DNA from: an uncultured Marivita sp.
GTDB lineage: Bacteria; Pseudomonadota; Alphaproteobacteria; Rhodobacterales; Rhodobacteraceae
DNA: 64,000 bases
NCBI RefSeq assembly: GCF_947488135.1
Contig: NZ_CANKYW010000002.1
Coordinates: 620,001 to 684,000 of the forward strand
Direction of reading: 5' to 3'
The notes under the pieces were generated by a model, which saw only the letters and a list, made by a program, of their open reading frames with translations, did no database searches and was not told the origin of the DNA. A program made the position numbers and the translations under genes. Numbering within the stretch: the first letter of the stretch is position 1; each line of letters opens with the position of its first letter. Shown piece after piece: positions 51,065 to 59,529 of the stretch.

Positions 51065-51535
51065 ATGCGTCTGGTCGCTCTTGTTGCCGTGATCGTTTTC
51101 GTGATCGACCAGATCAGCAAGTGGCTGGTGGTTCACGTGATGGATCTCGCCCGCCTCGGGTCCATCGACGTGTTCCCGCCGTACCTCAACTTCCGCATGG
51201 CGTGGAACACCGGCATCAATTTCGGCCTGCTGTCCGGCAATGCCGACTGGACGCGCTGGGTGCTGATTTCGGTTGCGTTGGGTATCTGCCTTTTCGTGCT
51301 GGTCTGGATGCGGCGCGATCCGCCCGGGCGGACCGGGTTGATCTTTGCCGGGCTGCTCATCGGCGGCGCGCTGGGCAACGTGGTGGACCGGTTGCTCTAT
51401 GGCGCGGTGGCGGATTTCCTGAACATGTCCTGCTGCGGATTCGACAACCCCTATGCCTTCAACGTGGCTGATATCAGCGTGTTCATCGGGGCCATCGGGC
51501 TTGCGCTTTTCTCGGGCGGGAAAAACGCCTCGTGA
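51065..51535 (+). CDS. lspA: LspA, lipoprotein signal peptidase II
   Basis: The 156-residue aspartic membrane peptidase has four hydrophobic segments (LVALVAVIVFVID, WVLISVALGICLFVLVW, LIFAGLLIGGALGNVV, VFIGAIGLALF). The conserved catalytic aspartates are D117 in LYGAVADFLN and D136 in FNVADISVF, with the supporting GNVVDR. It cleaves prolipoprotein signal peptides at the lipobox. The following gene encodes a lipoprotein, a plausible substrate. The ribosome site is AAAGGAACGAAC. Probably heads lspA-DUF3035-M16-M16. Confidence 0.96.
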   Translation: MRLVALVAVIVFVIDQISKWLVVHVMDLARLGSIDVFPPYLNFRMAWNTGINFGLLSGNADWTRWVLISVALGICLFVLVWMRRDPPGRTGLIFAGLLIGGALGNVVDRLLYGAVADFLNMSCCGFDNPYAFNVADISVFIGAIGLALFSGGKNAS

Positions 51536-51594
51536 CGGGCGCGGCCGGATGGGTTAAAGCAGGGTTGAGGCGACCACGGAGACGGGCAGAATAC

Positions 51595-52119
51595 ATGCCG
51601 CGCATATTGATCATACTGGCACTTATGGCGCTGACCGCATGCGGGTCGCGTCAGGATACGGCGGATCGGGACACCAATTTGCGTCAATTGCGCAACCCCA
51701 GCGGTGCGCCGGAAGAGTTCTCGATCGTGCCGCCGAAACCGCTCGAAGTGCCCGAAACCCTCGCTCAGTTGCCTCAGCCGACCCCGGGTGGCAGCAACCG
51801 CACTGACCCGACGCCGTTGCAGGACGCCGTGGCCGCCCTTGGTGGCAACCCGTCGCGTCTCAATCCCGGAGGTGGGATCGGCGCCGGGGATCAGGCGCTG
51901 GTGGCGCGCGCGACGCGCTTTGGCATTCAGCCCGGCATCCGCCAGGAACTCGCCGCGGCCGACCAGGAATTCCGCGAGCGCAGGTCGCTGTTCAACTGGC
52001 GCCTCGTCCCGCAGGACACCTACAACCGGATTTACCGCAGCCAGACCCTCGACCCCTATGCGTCGCTCGAGGCCGCCCGCCGGGCCGGTGCCCTGACGCC
52101 GTCTGCGCCGCCGCAGTGA
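51595..52119 (+). CDS. DUF3035-type lipoprotein
   Basis: The 174-residue protein has a lipoprotein signal: MPRILIILALMALTAC with the lipobox LTAC and cysteine at residue 16, so the mature protein is membrane-anchored. The body is rich in Pro, Gly and Gln (PPKPLEVPETLAQLPQPTPGG) and ends with FNWRLVPQDTYNRIYRSQTLDPYASLEAARRAG, the DUF3035 type common in roseobacters. Function unknown; position before the M16 peptidases suggests an envelope role. The start at 51595 is weakly supported by GGGCAGA. Confidence 0.85.
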   Translation: MPRILIILALMALTACGSRQDTADRDTNLRQLRNPSGAPEEFSIVPPKPLEVPETLAQLPQPTPGGSNRTDPTPLQDAVAALGGNPSRLNPGGGIGAGDQALVARATRFGIQPGIRQELAAADQEFRERRSLFNWRLVPQDTYNRIYRSQTLDPYASLEAARRAGALTPSAPPQ

Positions 52120-52254
52120 TGCACGTGGTTGCCGCAGGGTAATCATCGACGGAACTGAACGGGTGGCGCGGGTACGGCCGCTCACGAAACTGTTGGCCGG
52201 GTTGAACTTGGCCCGCCGCATCGTACCTTACTTCAAAACCAAGGAGATTTGCCG

Positions 52255-53598
52255 ATGCGTCGCCTGATAGCCCTTGCCAGTACCTGTTTGCTCGCTGCTG
52301 TGCCATTGCGGGCGCAAACGATCGAAGATCAGGTCACCACCTTCCAGCTTGAGAACGGGATGGATGTTGTGGTGATCGAAGACCACCGCGCCCCTGCCGT
52401 GGTGCACATGGTCTGGTATCGGGCCGGATCCGCCGATGAACAGCCCGGTGTGTCGGGCGTGGCGCATTTCCTCGAACACTTGCTCTTTAAGGGCACCGAA
52501 AAACTTGCCCCCGGCGAGTTCAGCGAAATCGTCAAGGCCAATGGCGGCACCGACAATGCCTTCACCAGCTATGACTACACCGCCTATTTCCAGCGTGTCG
52601 CGGCGGATCGGCTTGGCCTGATGATGGAAATGGAAGCGGACCGGATGAAGAACGTCCAGCTTGACCGCGAGGACATCCTGACCGAACGCGACGTGATCAT
52701 CGAAGAACGCAACCAGCGGGTCGAGAACGATCCCGGATCGCTCTTCCGCGAACAGCGTATGGCGGCACAGTATTTGAACCATCCCTATGGCACGCCGATC
52801 ATCGGCTGGCGGCACGAGATGGTGAACCTCGATCTGGACGATGCGCTGGCCTATTACAAACAGTTCTATTCGCCCAATAACGCAGTTCTGGTCGTCGCCG
52901 GCGATGTGATGCCTGATGAAGTCCTTGCGTTGGCGCAGGAGCATTACGGCCCGATCCCGCGCAATGACGCTTTGCCGGAACGGGCGCGTCCATCAGAACC
53001 GCCGCAGATGGCCGAGCGTCGGATTTCTTTCGAAGACCCGCGCGTGGCGCAACCCTACGTGATGCGCACCTACCTTGCTCCGGAACGCGATCCGGGCGAC
53101 CAGCGCAAGGCGGCGGCGCTGACGCTGCTGGCCGAAGTGCTTGGCGGGTCGCAGACATCCGTGATGCCGCAAAAGCTCCAGTTCGAGGAGCGCCGCTCTG
53201 TCTATGCCAGCGCGTTCTACAGCGGGCTGTCGCTGGATGACACGACCTTCGGGGTCGTGAACGTGCCCGCCGAAGGCGTCACGCTCGAAGAGGCCGAAGC
53301 CGACATGGACCGTATTATCGCGGAGTTCATCGAAACCGGTGTCGATGCGGAACAGCTCGAACGGATCAAGTTTCAGCTGCGCGCGGCGCAGGTCTACGAG
53401 CTTGACAGTTCCGACTCGCTGGCCCGCCGCTATGGCGCGGCCCTGACCTCGGGGCTGACGATCGAGGACGTACATGCTTGGCCCGAAATCGTGCAATCCA
53501 TCACGCCGGAAGAAATCATCGCCGCGGCAGAAGACGTGTTTGACCGCGATAAGGCGGTGACCGGGTTCCTACGCACGGCACCGGAGGTAACGCAATGA
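52255..53598 (+). CDS. M16 family zinc metallopeptidase (catalytic subunit)
   Basis: The 447-residue protein has a signal peptide (about residues 1-20, cleaved near LRAQTIE). The inverted zinc motif HFLEH lies in GVSGVAHFLEHLLFKGTEK, and the downstream zinc glutamate lies about 75 residues later in the RDVIIEERNQR region. The second M16 domain contains ERRSVYASAFYSGLSLDDTTF. This is the active partner of a two-subunit M16B peptidase that should act in the periplasm. The ATG at 52255 is chosen because AGGAG lies 8 bases upstream; a TTG at 52249 is too close. It overlaps the next gene by 4 bases. Confidence 0.92.
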   Translation: MRRLIALASTCLLAAVPLRAQTIEDQVTTFQLENGMDVVVIEDHRAPAVVHMVWYRAGSADEQPGVSGVAHFLEHLLFKGTEKLAPGEFSEIVKANGGTDNAFTSYDYTAYFQRVAADRLGLMMEMEADRMKNVQLDREDILTERDVIIEERNQRVENDPGSLFREQRMAAQYLNHPYGTPIIGWRHEMVNLDLDDALAYYKQFYSPNNAVLVVAGDVMPDEVLALAQEHYGPIPRNDALPERARPSEPPQMAERRISFEDPRVAQPYVMRTYLAPERDPGDQRKAAALTLLAEVLGGSQTSVMPQKLQFEERRSVYASAFYSGLSLDDTTFGVVNVPAEGVTLEEAEADMDRIIAEFIETGVDAEQLERIKFQLRAAQVYELDSSDSLARRYGAALTSGLTIEDVHAWPEIVQSITPEEIIAAAEDVFDRDKAVTGFLRTAPEVTQ

Positions 53599-54899
53599 AG
53601 TTCTTTGGACCCCTGATCGCCTTCATGATGCTGGCCGCGCCACTGCGGGCGGAGATCGACATCGTCGAAGTGCAAAGCCCGGGCGGCATCAACGCTTGGC
53701 TGGTCGAGGAACAGTCGATCCCCTTCGTCGCGCTTGAGTTGCGCTTCAAGGGCGGTGCATCCCTGGATCAGCCCGGAAAGCGGGGCGCGACCTATCTGAT
53801 GACCGCTCTGCTGGAAGAAGGGGCAGGTGATCTTGATGCGCGCGCCTACGCCGAAGAGGTCGAGTCTCTGGCGGCGAGTTTCGACTTTGACGTGAGCGAC
53901 GATGCCGTTTCGGTTTCGGCGCGGTTTCTGACCGAGAACCAGGATGAAGCCTTGGCCCTCTTGCGTGATGCGCTGATCCAACCGCGGTTCGACCAGGACG
54001 CGATCGACCGCGTGCGCGCGCAGATCATCTCGGGCATCCGGTCCGATCTTCAGGACCCCGATACCATCGTCGGCCGCGAATTCGACCGCATGGTGTTCGG
54101 GGATCACCCTTACGGATCGGCCATCGAAGGCACCGAGGAAAGCGTGTCCGCGCTGACGCAAGAGGATTTGATTGCCGCGCATGAAGGCGCCTTGGCGCGG
54201 GATCGCGTTTACGTCAGCGCAGCCGGCGATATCTCGGCCGAGGAACTGGCCGCTTTGCTCGACGATCTGCTGGCTGGCTTGCCCGAAACCGGGACGCCAC
54301 AAGCCCCGGATATCGACGTGACGACCGAGGCGGGTGTGACCGTCGTTCCGTTCGACGTGCCGCAATCGGTGGCGATCTTCGGACATGAAGGCATCGCGCG
54401 GGACGATCCCGATTTCTTCGCGGCCTACGTGTTGAACGAAATCCTGGGCGGCGGTGGTTTTGAGGCGCGCCTCATGGAAGAGGTACGCGAGAAGCGTGGG
54501 CTGACCTATGGCGTCTACAGCTACCTCGTGCCCAAAGATCACGCGGCTTTGTATCTGGGCCGCGTGGCGAGTGCCAATGATCGCATAGCCGAAGCCATTG
54601 AGGTCATTCGGGACGAATGGACCAAGATGGCGGAAAACGGCGTTACGGAAGAGGAATTGGAGACCGCCAAGACCTATCTGACCGGGGCCTACCCGCTGCG
54701 GTTCGATGGCAACGGGCGGATTGCGAATATCCTTGTCGGTATGCAGATGGACGACCTGACACCCGAGTATGTCACGACCCGAAACGCCCAGATCGAAGCG
54801 ATCACGCTGGACGACATCAAGCGCGTCGCGGCGCGTATCCTCAAGCCCGACGCGTTGCGATTTGTGGTGGTTGGCCAGCCCGAGGGGCTTGAGTCCTGA
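53595..54899 (+). CDS. M16 family protein (non-catalytic partner subunit)
   Basis: The 434-residue protein has a signal peptide (about residues 1-20, MKFFGPLIAFMMLAAPLRAE). Two M16-type domains follow, but at the place of HxxEH it reads KRGATYLMTALLEEGAGD, so the zinc-binding residues are missing. The substrate-binding Arg/Tyr elements are present in EKRGLTYGVYSYL. This matches the known two-gene M16B arrangement, where one subunit carries the metal site and the other the R/Y pair. Start ATG overlaps the previous stop by 4 bases; coexpression is nearly certain. A perfect bidirectional terminator follows. Confidence 0.92.
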   Translation: MKFFGPLIAFMMLAAPLRAEIDIVEVQSPGGINAWLVEEQSIPFVALELRFKGGASLDQPGKRGATYLMTALLEEGAGDLDARAYAEEVESLAASFDFDVSDDAVSVSARFLTENQDEALALLRDALIQPRFDQDAIDRVRAQIISGIRSDLQDPDTIVGREFDRMVFGDHPYGSAIEGTEESVSALTQEDLIAAHEGALARDRVYVSAAGDISAEELAALLDDLLAGLPETGTPQAPDIDVTTEAGVTVVPFDVPQSVAIFGHEGIARDDPDFFAAYVLNEILGGGGFEARLMEEVREKRGLTYGVYSYLVPKDHAALYLGRVASANDRIAEAIEVIRDEWTKMAENGVTEEELETAKTYLTGAYPLRFDGNGRIANILVGMQMDDLTPEYVTTRNAQIEAITLDDIKRVAARILKPDALRFVVVGQPEGLES

Positions 54900-54915
54900 T
54901 ATTTGACCAAGTGGT

Positions 54916-54952
54916 AAAAAAGGGCCGCGCTGATCCAGCGCGGCCCTTTTTT
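54916..54952. terminator. Bidirectional intrinsic terminator between the M16 operon and dapA
   Basis: AAAAAAGGGCCGCGCTG (54916-54932) and its exact complement (54936-54952) form a 17-bp perfect stem over loop ATC, A-run before and T-run after. It should end both the rightward M16 operon and the leftward dapA transcript. It is the strongest terminator in the window. Confidence 0.92.
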
Positions 54953-54962
54953 GGTTGGGGCA

Positions 54963-54980
54963 AAATCCTTCGAAGGATTT
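54963..54980. repeat. Perfect palindrome with TTCGAA core
   Basis: AAATCCTTC followed by GAAGGATTT is an 18-base perfect palindrome, 10 bases after the strong terminator and 30 bases from the dapA stop. A second TTCGAA palindrome follows within 7 bases. Pattern resembles short interspersed palindromes common between roseobacter genes. Confidence 0.6.
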
Positions 54981-54986
54981 CACCAA

Positions 54987-55000
54987 ACTCTTCGAAGAGT
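54987..55000. repeat. Second perfect palindrome with TTCGAA core
   Basis: ACTCTTC followed by GAAGAGT is a 14-base perfect palindrome, paired with the one at 54963-54980 and sharing the CTTCGAAG core. It lies 10 bases from the dapA stop. Confidence 0.6.
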
Positions 55001-55009
55001 CTGTGCCGT

Positions 55010-55885
55010 CTAGTTCAAAAGCCCCGCATGGCGCAGACCGTTGTCGATCAGATCACGCGTGGGCTGCGAGACCGGGAACAGCGGTGCGCGCATTTCCTCG
55101 TCGCAGAGACCGAGACGGCTCATGGCGTATTTCGCGCCGCACAGACCCGGTTCCACGAAGATGCTGTGATGCAGCGGCATCAGCCGGTCCTGGATTTCCA
55201 GCGCGGTGATGTAATCGCCCGCCAGCGTCGCCTCTTGCATCTGCGAACAGAGCGCCGGCGCCACGTTGGCGGTGACCGAGATGCAGCCCACTCCGCCCTG
55301 TGCGTTGAAACCGTGCGCCGTGGCGTCCTCGCCGGAAATCTGGATGAACTCCCGACCACAGGTCAGGCGCTGGGCGCAGACGCGGGCCAGATCGCCGGTG
55401 GCGTCCTTGACGCCAATGATGCGGGGCAGTTTCGCCAGTTCACCCATCGTAGCGGGCAGCATGTCGACGACCGACCGACCCGGAATGTTGTAGATGATGA
55501 TCGGAAGCTCGCAGGCATCGTGCAGCATCGTGAAATGCCGGATCAGCCCGTCTTGCGTCGGCTTGTTGTAATACGGCGTCACCACAAGCCCCGCCTGAGC
55601 ACCGGCCTTTTCGGCGTGCTGAAGAAAACGGATGGCTTCGTCGGTGTTGTTCGACCCGGCCCCGGCAATGATCGGGATACGCCCGTCAGCGGCCTTGACG
55701 ACGAAGGACACGACCTCTTCATGCTCTTCATGGCTGAGTGTCGGGCTTTCGCCGGTGGTGCCCACAGGAACAAGGCCGTGGCTGCCCTGATCGACATGCC
55801 AATCCACCAGACGTTTGAGCGTGTCGAAATCCACCGCACCGTTCTTGAACGGTGTGACCAGTGCAGGCATCGACCCTTTGAACAT
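55010..55885 (-). CDS. dapA: DapA, 4-hydroxy-tetrahydrodipicolinate synthase
   Basis: The 291-residue TIM-barrel lyase has [18 protein letters not shown], the [21 protein letters not shown] signature and the block [19 protein letters not shown] with the conserved tyrosine. The Schiff-base lysine lies in [15 protein letters not shown]. It condenses pyruvate with aspartate semialdehyde in the diaminopimelate/lysine pathway. The ATG at 55885 is supported by AAGGAG 8 bases upstream; a longer in-frame reading is rejected. It is divergent from slt across about 120 bp. Confidence 0.97.
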   Translation of the reverse strand: MFKGSMPALVTPFKNGAVDFDTLKRLVDWHVDQGSHGLVPVGTTGESPTLSHEEHEEVVSFVVKAADGRIPIIAGAGSNNTDEAIRFLQHAEKAGAQAGLVVTPYYNKPTQDGLIRHFTMLHDACELPIIIYNIPGRSVVDMLPATMGELAKLPRIIGVKDATGDLARVCAQRLTCGREFIQISGEDATAHGFNAQGGVGCISVTANVAPALCSQMQEATLAGDYITALEIQDRLMPLHHSIFVEPGLCGAKYAMSRLGLCDEEMRAPLFPVSQPTRDLIDNGLRHAGLLN

Positions 55886-55944
55886 CGTCACGCTCCTTAT
55901 CGTTGGTGGCAGAACCGCCATTGTGCCCGTCCCGCGAATGTGAG

Positions 55945-55972
55945 TTGAAGGTCGCGGGGTGTGGGTTATCCT
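55945..55972 (+). promoter_or_regulatory. Possible sigma-70-type promoter of slt
   Basis: TTGAAG (55945-55950) and TATCCT (55967-55972) are separated by 16 bases in the divergent gap between dapA and slt. It lies about 35 bases before the slt start. The matches to consensus are moderate. Confidence 0.35.
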
Positions 55973-56006
55973 TTAGCGAGCCGTCTATCCTGTTTCAGTG
56001 GAGAAA

Positions 56007-57980
56007 ATGCAAGTCATGTTTCGGCGTATCGCGATCCTGGCCGTGGCAGTGCTCATCCTGCCGTTGGCTGCCTTGGCGCAGGGCAGTGCGCGTCCGCTCG
56101 AACGGGCGATGGACCTGATGCGGGACGGAAACTGGGCCGCCGCGCAGATCGAGGCGCGGGGCGACGGGCAGGCGGCGCTGGACGTGATCCTGTGGCATTA
56201 CCTTAGGGCGGGGCTCGGATCGCCGCGCGAGGTGCAGGATTTCCTGACCCGCAATCCGGACTGGCCCGGCTTGCCCTACCTCAAGGAAAAGAGCGAGGCC
56301 GCAATGACTTCGGCCCCGGCCGAGGCGATCCGCACGTTCTACGCGGGCTACGTTCCGGAGACCGGTGCAGGCGCGCTGTCCCTCGCACGCGCCTTGCTGA
56401 CGGCGGATGATCGACCCGCCGCGAATGACGTTATCCTGACTGCGTGGAAAACGCTGCACCTGACGTCCGAGGAGCACGCGGCGTTTTTGTCGTCCTACGG
56501 TGATTTGCTGGCGGCGCATCATACCACGCGGTTGGATACGATGCTGTGGGAAGGGCGCGAGATCAACGCGCGTGCCATGCTGCCGCTTGTCGATGATGGC
56601 TGGCGCAAGCTCGCGCAGGCGCGGATCGCCTTGCGCACGGATGCGCCGGGGGTCGATGCGTTGATCGAAGCGATCCCCGCCAATCTGAGCGCCGATGCCG
56701 GGCTGGCCTATGAACGGTTCAACTGGCGTGCCCGCAAGGGGCGGATCGATGACGCGGTAGAACTGTTGCTGGCCCGTTCCAAATCGCGCGAATCGCTGGG
56801 GCGCCCGGATATCTGGGCGCGGCAGCGGGACGATATCGTGCGCCGCCTGATGCGCGAGGGCCGTCACCAGGTGGCTTATGACGTGGCGTCGACACACTGG
56901 CTGACCGAAGGGTCATCCTTCGCCGATCTCGAATGGCTCTCTGGGTATCTATCACTGCGCTTTCTCGATGCGCCGGAACGCGCTGTAGGTCACTTCCAGG
57001 CGATGCGCGGGGGGGTGGAGACTCCGATATCTCTGGGTCGCGCAGGATATTGGTTAGGCCGGGCGCAGGAGGCTGCGGGCAATGCCGACGCGGCGGCGCG
57101 CGCCTATACGTTCGGGGCGCAATACCAGACGTCGTTCTACGGACTTCTTGCGGCCGAGGCGGGCGGGTTGCCCGCCGATCCGCTGCTTGCGGGGACCGAA
57201 CCCTTCCCCGATTGGCGGGATGCGCCGTTCACGGACTCATCGGTCTTTACCGCGGCGATCCTGCTCTTGGATGCCGAGGAAAAGGTGTTGGCCGAACGGT
57301 TCTTGACGCATCTGGCGGAATCGCTGGATCGCACGCAGATCGGGCAGATGGGCCAGATGCTTGACGATCTCGGCTTGCCGCATGTGCAGGTCATGCTTGG
57401 CAAGCGCGCGGCGCAATACGGACACGAGGTGCACGCGCCGTATTATCCGCTGCACGCGCTGGCCGATCTCGCTCATCCGGTGCCGACAGAACTGGTGCTG
57501 GCAATCGCACGGCGCGAATCCGAATTCGAACCCAACGTCGTGTCGCCTGTGGGGGCGCTTGGGCTGATGCAGGTGATGCCCGGCACCGCCCGTGAAGTGG
57601 CGGGATGGCTGGACGTGGAGTTCTCGGAAGCCAAGGTTTTGGCCGATCCGGTCTACAACGCGGTTCTGGGCGCCACGTATCTGGACCGCCTCGCACGGCA
57701 ATTCGACGGCAATGCAGTCATGATCGCGGCAGGCTACAACGCGGGACCAAGCCGCCCGATCCGGTGGATGGAAGAACGCGGCGATCCACGACGCGGTGAG
57801 ATGGACGTGATCGACTGGATCGAACACATCCCCTTCACGGAAACCCGGAACTACGTGATGCGGGTGACTGAAAGCCTGCCGATCTACCGGGCGAGGTTGG
57901 GGCGCGACCCGCACCCGGTGCCGTTTTCGGAAGAGCTGAAGGGCTCAACCCTTTTGCCGCTGACGCCAGAGGGTGAATAG
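56007..57980 (+). CDS. slt: Soluble lytic murein transglycosylase (Slt)
   Basis: The 657-residue protein has a signal peptide (FRRIAILAVAVLILPLAALA) and a long superhelical U-domain rich in helical repeats. The C-terminal SLT domain spans about residues 490-640: LAIARRESEFEPNVVSPVGA (catalytic Glu in RESEF), ALGLMQVMPGTAREVAGW and IAAGYNAGPSRPIRWM. It cleaves peptidoglycan to anhydromuropeptides in the periplasm. Starts at ATG 56007 or ATG 56016 are both possible; the GTGGAG site is not ideally spaced to either. Its last 36 bases overlap the 3' end of the convergent DMT transporter gene. Confidence 0.94.
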   Translation: MQVMFRRIAILAVAVLILPLAALAQGSARPLERAMDLMRDGNWAAAQIEARGDGQAALDVILWHYLRAGLGSPREVQDFLTRNPDWPGLPYLKEKSEAAMTSAPAEAIRTFYAGYVPETGAGALSLARALLTADDRPAANDVILTAWKTLHLTSEEHAAFLSSYGDLLAAHHTTRLDTMLWEGREINARAMLPLVDDGWRKLAQARIALRTDAPGVDALIEAIPANLSADAGLAYERFNWRARKGRIDDAVELLLARSKSRESLGRPDIWARQRDDIVRRLMREGRHQVAYDVASTHWLTEGSSFADLEWLSGYLSLRFLDAPERAVGHFQAMRGGVETPISLGRAGYWLGRAQEAAGNADAAARAYTFGAQYQTSFYGLLAAEAGGLPADPLLAGTEPFPDWRDAPFTDSSVFTAAILLLDAEEKVLAERFLTHLAESLDRTQIGQMGQMLDDLGLPHVQVMLGKRAAQYGHEVHAPYYPLHALADLAHPVPTELVLAIARRESEFEPNVVSPVGALGLMQVMPGTAREVAGWLDVEFSEAKVLADPVYNAVLGATYLDRLARQFDGNAVMIAAGYNAGPSRPIRWMEERGDPRRGEMDVIDWIEHIPFTETRNYVMRVTESLPIYRARLGRDPHPVPFSEELKGSTLLPLTPEGE

Positions 57981-58811
57981 ACCGGCTCCGACGATCAGGC
58001 TTGCGCCGAAGACCACGTTGGCGCGGATCGCCTCTCCGAAGGCCAGCACTCCGAGGCTCGCCGCGAAGGGCAGTTGCAGGTAGGCAAAGGGCTGAACCGC
58101 GCTGGCCTCGGCCACATCGTAGCACTTGATCAGCAGATAATGCCCGGTCGCCCCCGTCACGCAAAGCAGCGCCATCAGGGCCCAATCGGATGCAATCATC
58201 GGTTCCCAGAACCAGATGCCGATGGTCGTCATGAATACGGCACCCACGGTGCCGGTCCAGAAAAAGCTGGTCGCGGCGCTGTCCTTGCGGGCGGCGTAGC
58301 GTGTGAGCAGGCCGTAAAGCGCGAACATAAAGGCCGCGATCGTGGGAATGATGGCGAGCGGAGAGAAGACGCCGAAACCCGGTTGCAGGATGATCAGGAT
58401 GCCGATGAAGCCGACGCCGATCGCCGTCCAGCGCCGCCAGCCCACCTGCTCGCCAAGGATCGGACCGGAAAGCGCGGCGATGAGCAGCGGGTAGCAGGCG
58501 AAGATCGCGTGGCTTTCGACAAGGCCAAGATAGGTGAAGGCGAGGACCATTACACAAATCTCGGCGGCCAGAAGCAGCCCGCGAAAGCCCTGTAGCCAAG
58601 GCTGGGTCGTGGCCGCAGCAGCGCGCAGGCCACCGGCGCGGCGGCTTGCCACGAACATGACGAAGGTGGCGAAGAACCAGTAGCGGATCATCACCACCAT
58701 CAACACGTTGTATTCGCTTGCCAGGTGCTGCGAGAGGCCGTCCTGCATGGCGAAAACGAAGGTGGTCGCGACCATGAGCCAGACGCCCAGACGGTTGTTG
58801 GTCTCGGTCAT
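57945..58811 (-). CDS. EamA/DMT-family membrane transporter
   Basis: The 288-residue protein has about ten hydrophobic helices in two EamA halves: GVWLMVATTFVFAMQDGLSQ begins the first, and GFIGILIILQPGFGVFSPLA marks the junction into the second. The drug/metabolite transporter superfamily exports amino acids, nucleosides or other small molecules; the substrate cannot be predicted. The ATG at 58811 is preceded by TGGAAAG and overlaps the mnmD stop by 4 bases. An extension upstream would lie within mnmD and is rejected. 36 bases at the 3' end are shared with convergent slt. Confidence 0.88.
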   Translation of the reverse strand: MTETNNRLGVWLMVATTFVFAMQDGLSQHLASEYNVLMVVMIRYWFFATFVMFVASRRAGGLRAAAATTQPWLQGFRGLLLAAEICVMVLAFTYLGLVESHAIFACYPLLIAALSGPILGEQVGWRRWTAIGVGFIGILIILQPGFGVFSPLAIIPTIAAFMFALYGLLTRYAARKDSAATSFFWTGTVGAVFMTTIGIWFWEPMIASDWALMALLCVTGATGHYLLIKCYDVAEASAVQPFAYLQLPFAASLGVLAFGEAIRANVVFGASLIVGAGLFTLWRQRQKG

Positions 58812-59482
58812 GTGGCTTTCCAGGCGATGGTCATGTGGCGTTTGCGACCGAAACCGGGCACGCGGGTGGTGATCAGTCCCGCCGCATCCAGTGCGCGGCG
58901 GACATGGCCTGCGGCAGTATAGGTCGCTGCGGTACCGTTTGGTGCGGTGTGCCGGGCCACTTGCGTCAGAAGCGCGGGTTCCCAGAGTTCGGGGTTCTTG
59001 GCGGGTGAAAAGCCGTCGAGGAACCAGGCATCCACTGGTGGTGTGAGCGTCTTCAGGGTCTCGCGCGCATCGCCTTCGACAAGCGTGAAATGAAGGTCCG
59101 GCAGGGTGATCTGCCGCGCCCCGTTTTGCCAGCACGGGGCCAATTCCTTTGCAATGCCCGCCAGTTCAGGAAACGCCTGTTGCGCGCGGATCATGTCGTC
59201 TGCCGTCATCGGGAAGGCTTCGAAACTGGTGAAATGGAGCGTTCCGGTCTGACCGCTCGACCGCCAGAGATCGAGAGCCGCCAAAAGGTTCAGCCCGGTG
59301 CCGAAGCCAAGCTCGGCGATGTGGAATCCGTCCCTGAACCGCGCGGGCAGATCGTTGCCCGACAGAAACACATGCCGCGTTTCCGCATGCCCGTTGTCGA
59401 GCGAAAAATAGGGATCGTCGAACCGGCGGGAGACAGGAACATCCCCGTCGCGCCAGTCGAGCGGTTCCGTCTGGAGTTCCAT
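58808..59482 (-). CDS. mnmD: MnmD, tRNA 5-aminomethyl-2-thiouridine methyltransferase (stand-alone)
   Basis: The 224-residue protein matches the methyltransferase half of E. coli MnmC: VPVSRRFDDPYFSLDNGHAE, FHIAELGFGTGLNLLAALD (SAM-binding), FTSFEAFPMT, and VDAWFLDGFSPAKNPELW, the catalytic-loop signature. It methylates nm5s2U to mnm5s2U at tRNA wobble position 34. The oxidase half that is fused in E. coli is encoded by the divergent gene at 59530. The ATG at 59482 gives the usual MELQTEPLDWRDGDVPV beginning; longer readings are rejected. Coupled to the DMT gene by a 4-base overlap. Confidence 0.93.
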   Translation of the reverse strand: MELQTEPLDWRDGDVPVSRRFDDPYFSLDNGHAETRHVFLSGNDLPARFRDGFHIAELGFGTGLNLLAALDLWRSSGQTGTLHFTSFEAFPMTADDMIRAQQAFPELAGIAKELAPCWQNGARQITLPDLHFTLVEGDARETLKTLTPPVDAWFLDGFSPAKNPELWEPALLTQVARHTAPNGTAATYTAAGHVRRALDAAGLITTRVPGFGRKRHMTIAWKAT

Positions 59483-59529
59483 GATGACATACCTTAGCGA
59501 CAGCGCGACCTTGGCGAGGAGAGACTGGA

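Noticed and set aside
49474-51120. Long open frame antisense to purH
   Set aside because: It lies across the complete purH gene, has the His/Arg/Asp-rich composition typical of antisense high-GC frames and no domain.
53430-54986. Large minus-strand frame across the second M16 gene
   Set aside because: It crosses the strong terminator and has no ribosome site or domain; the M16 reading is well supported.
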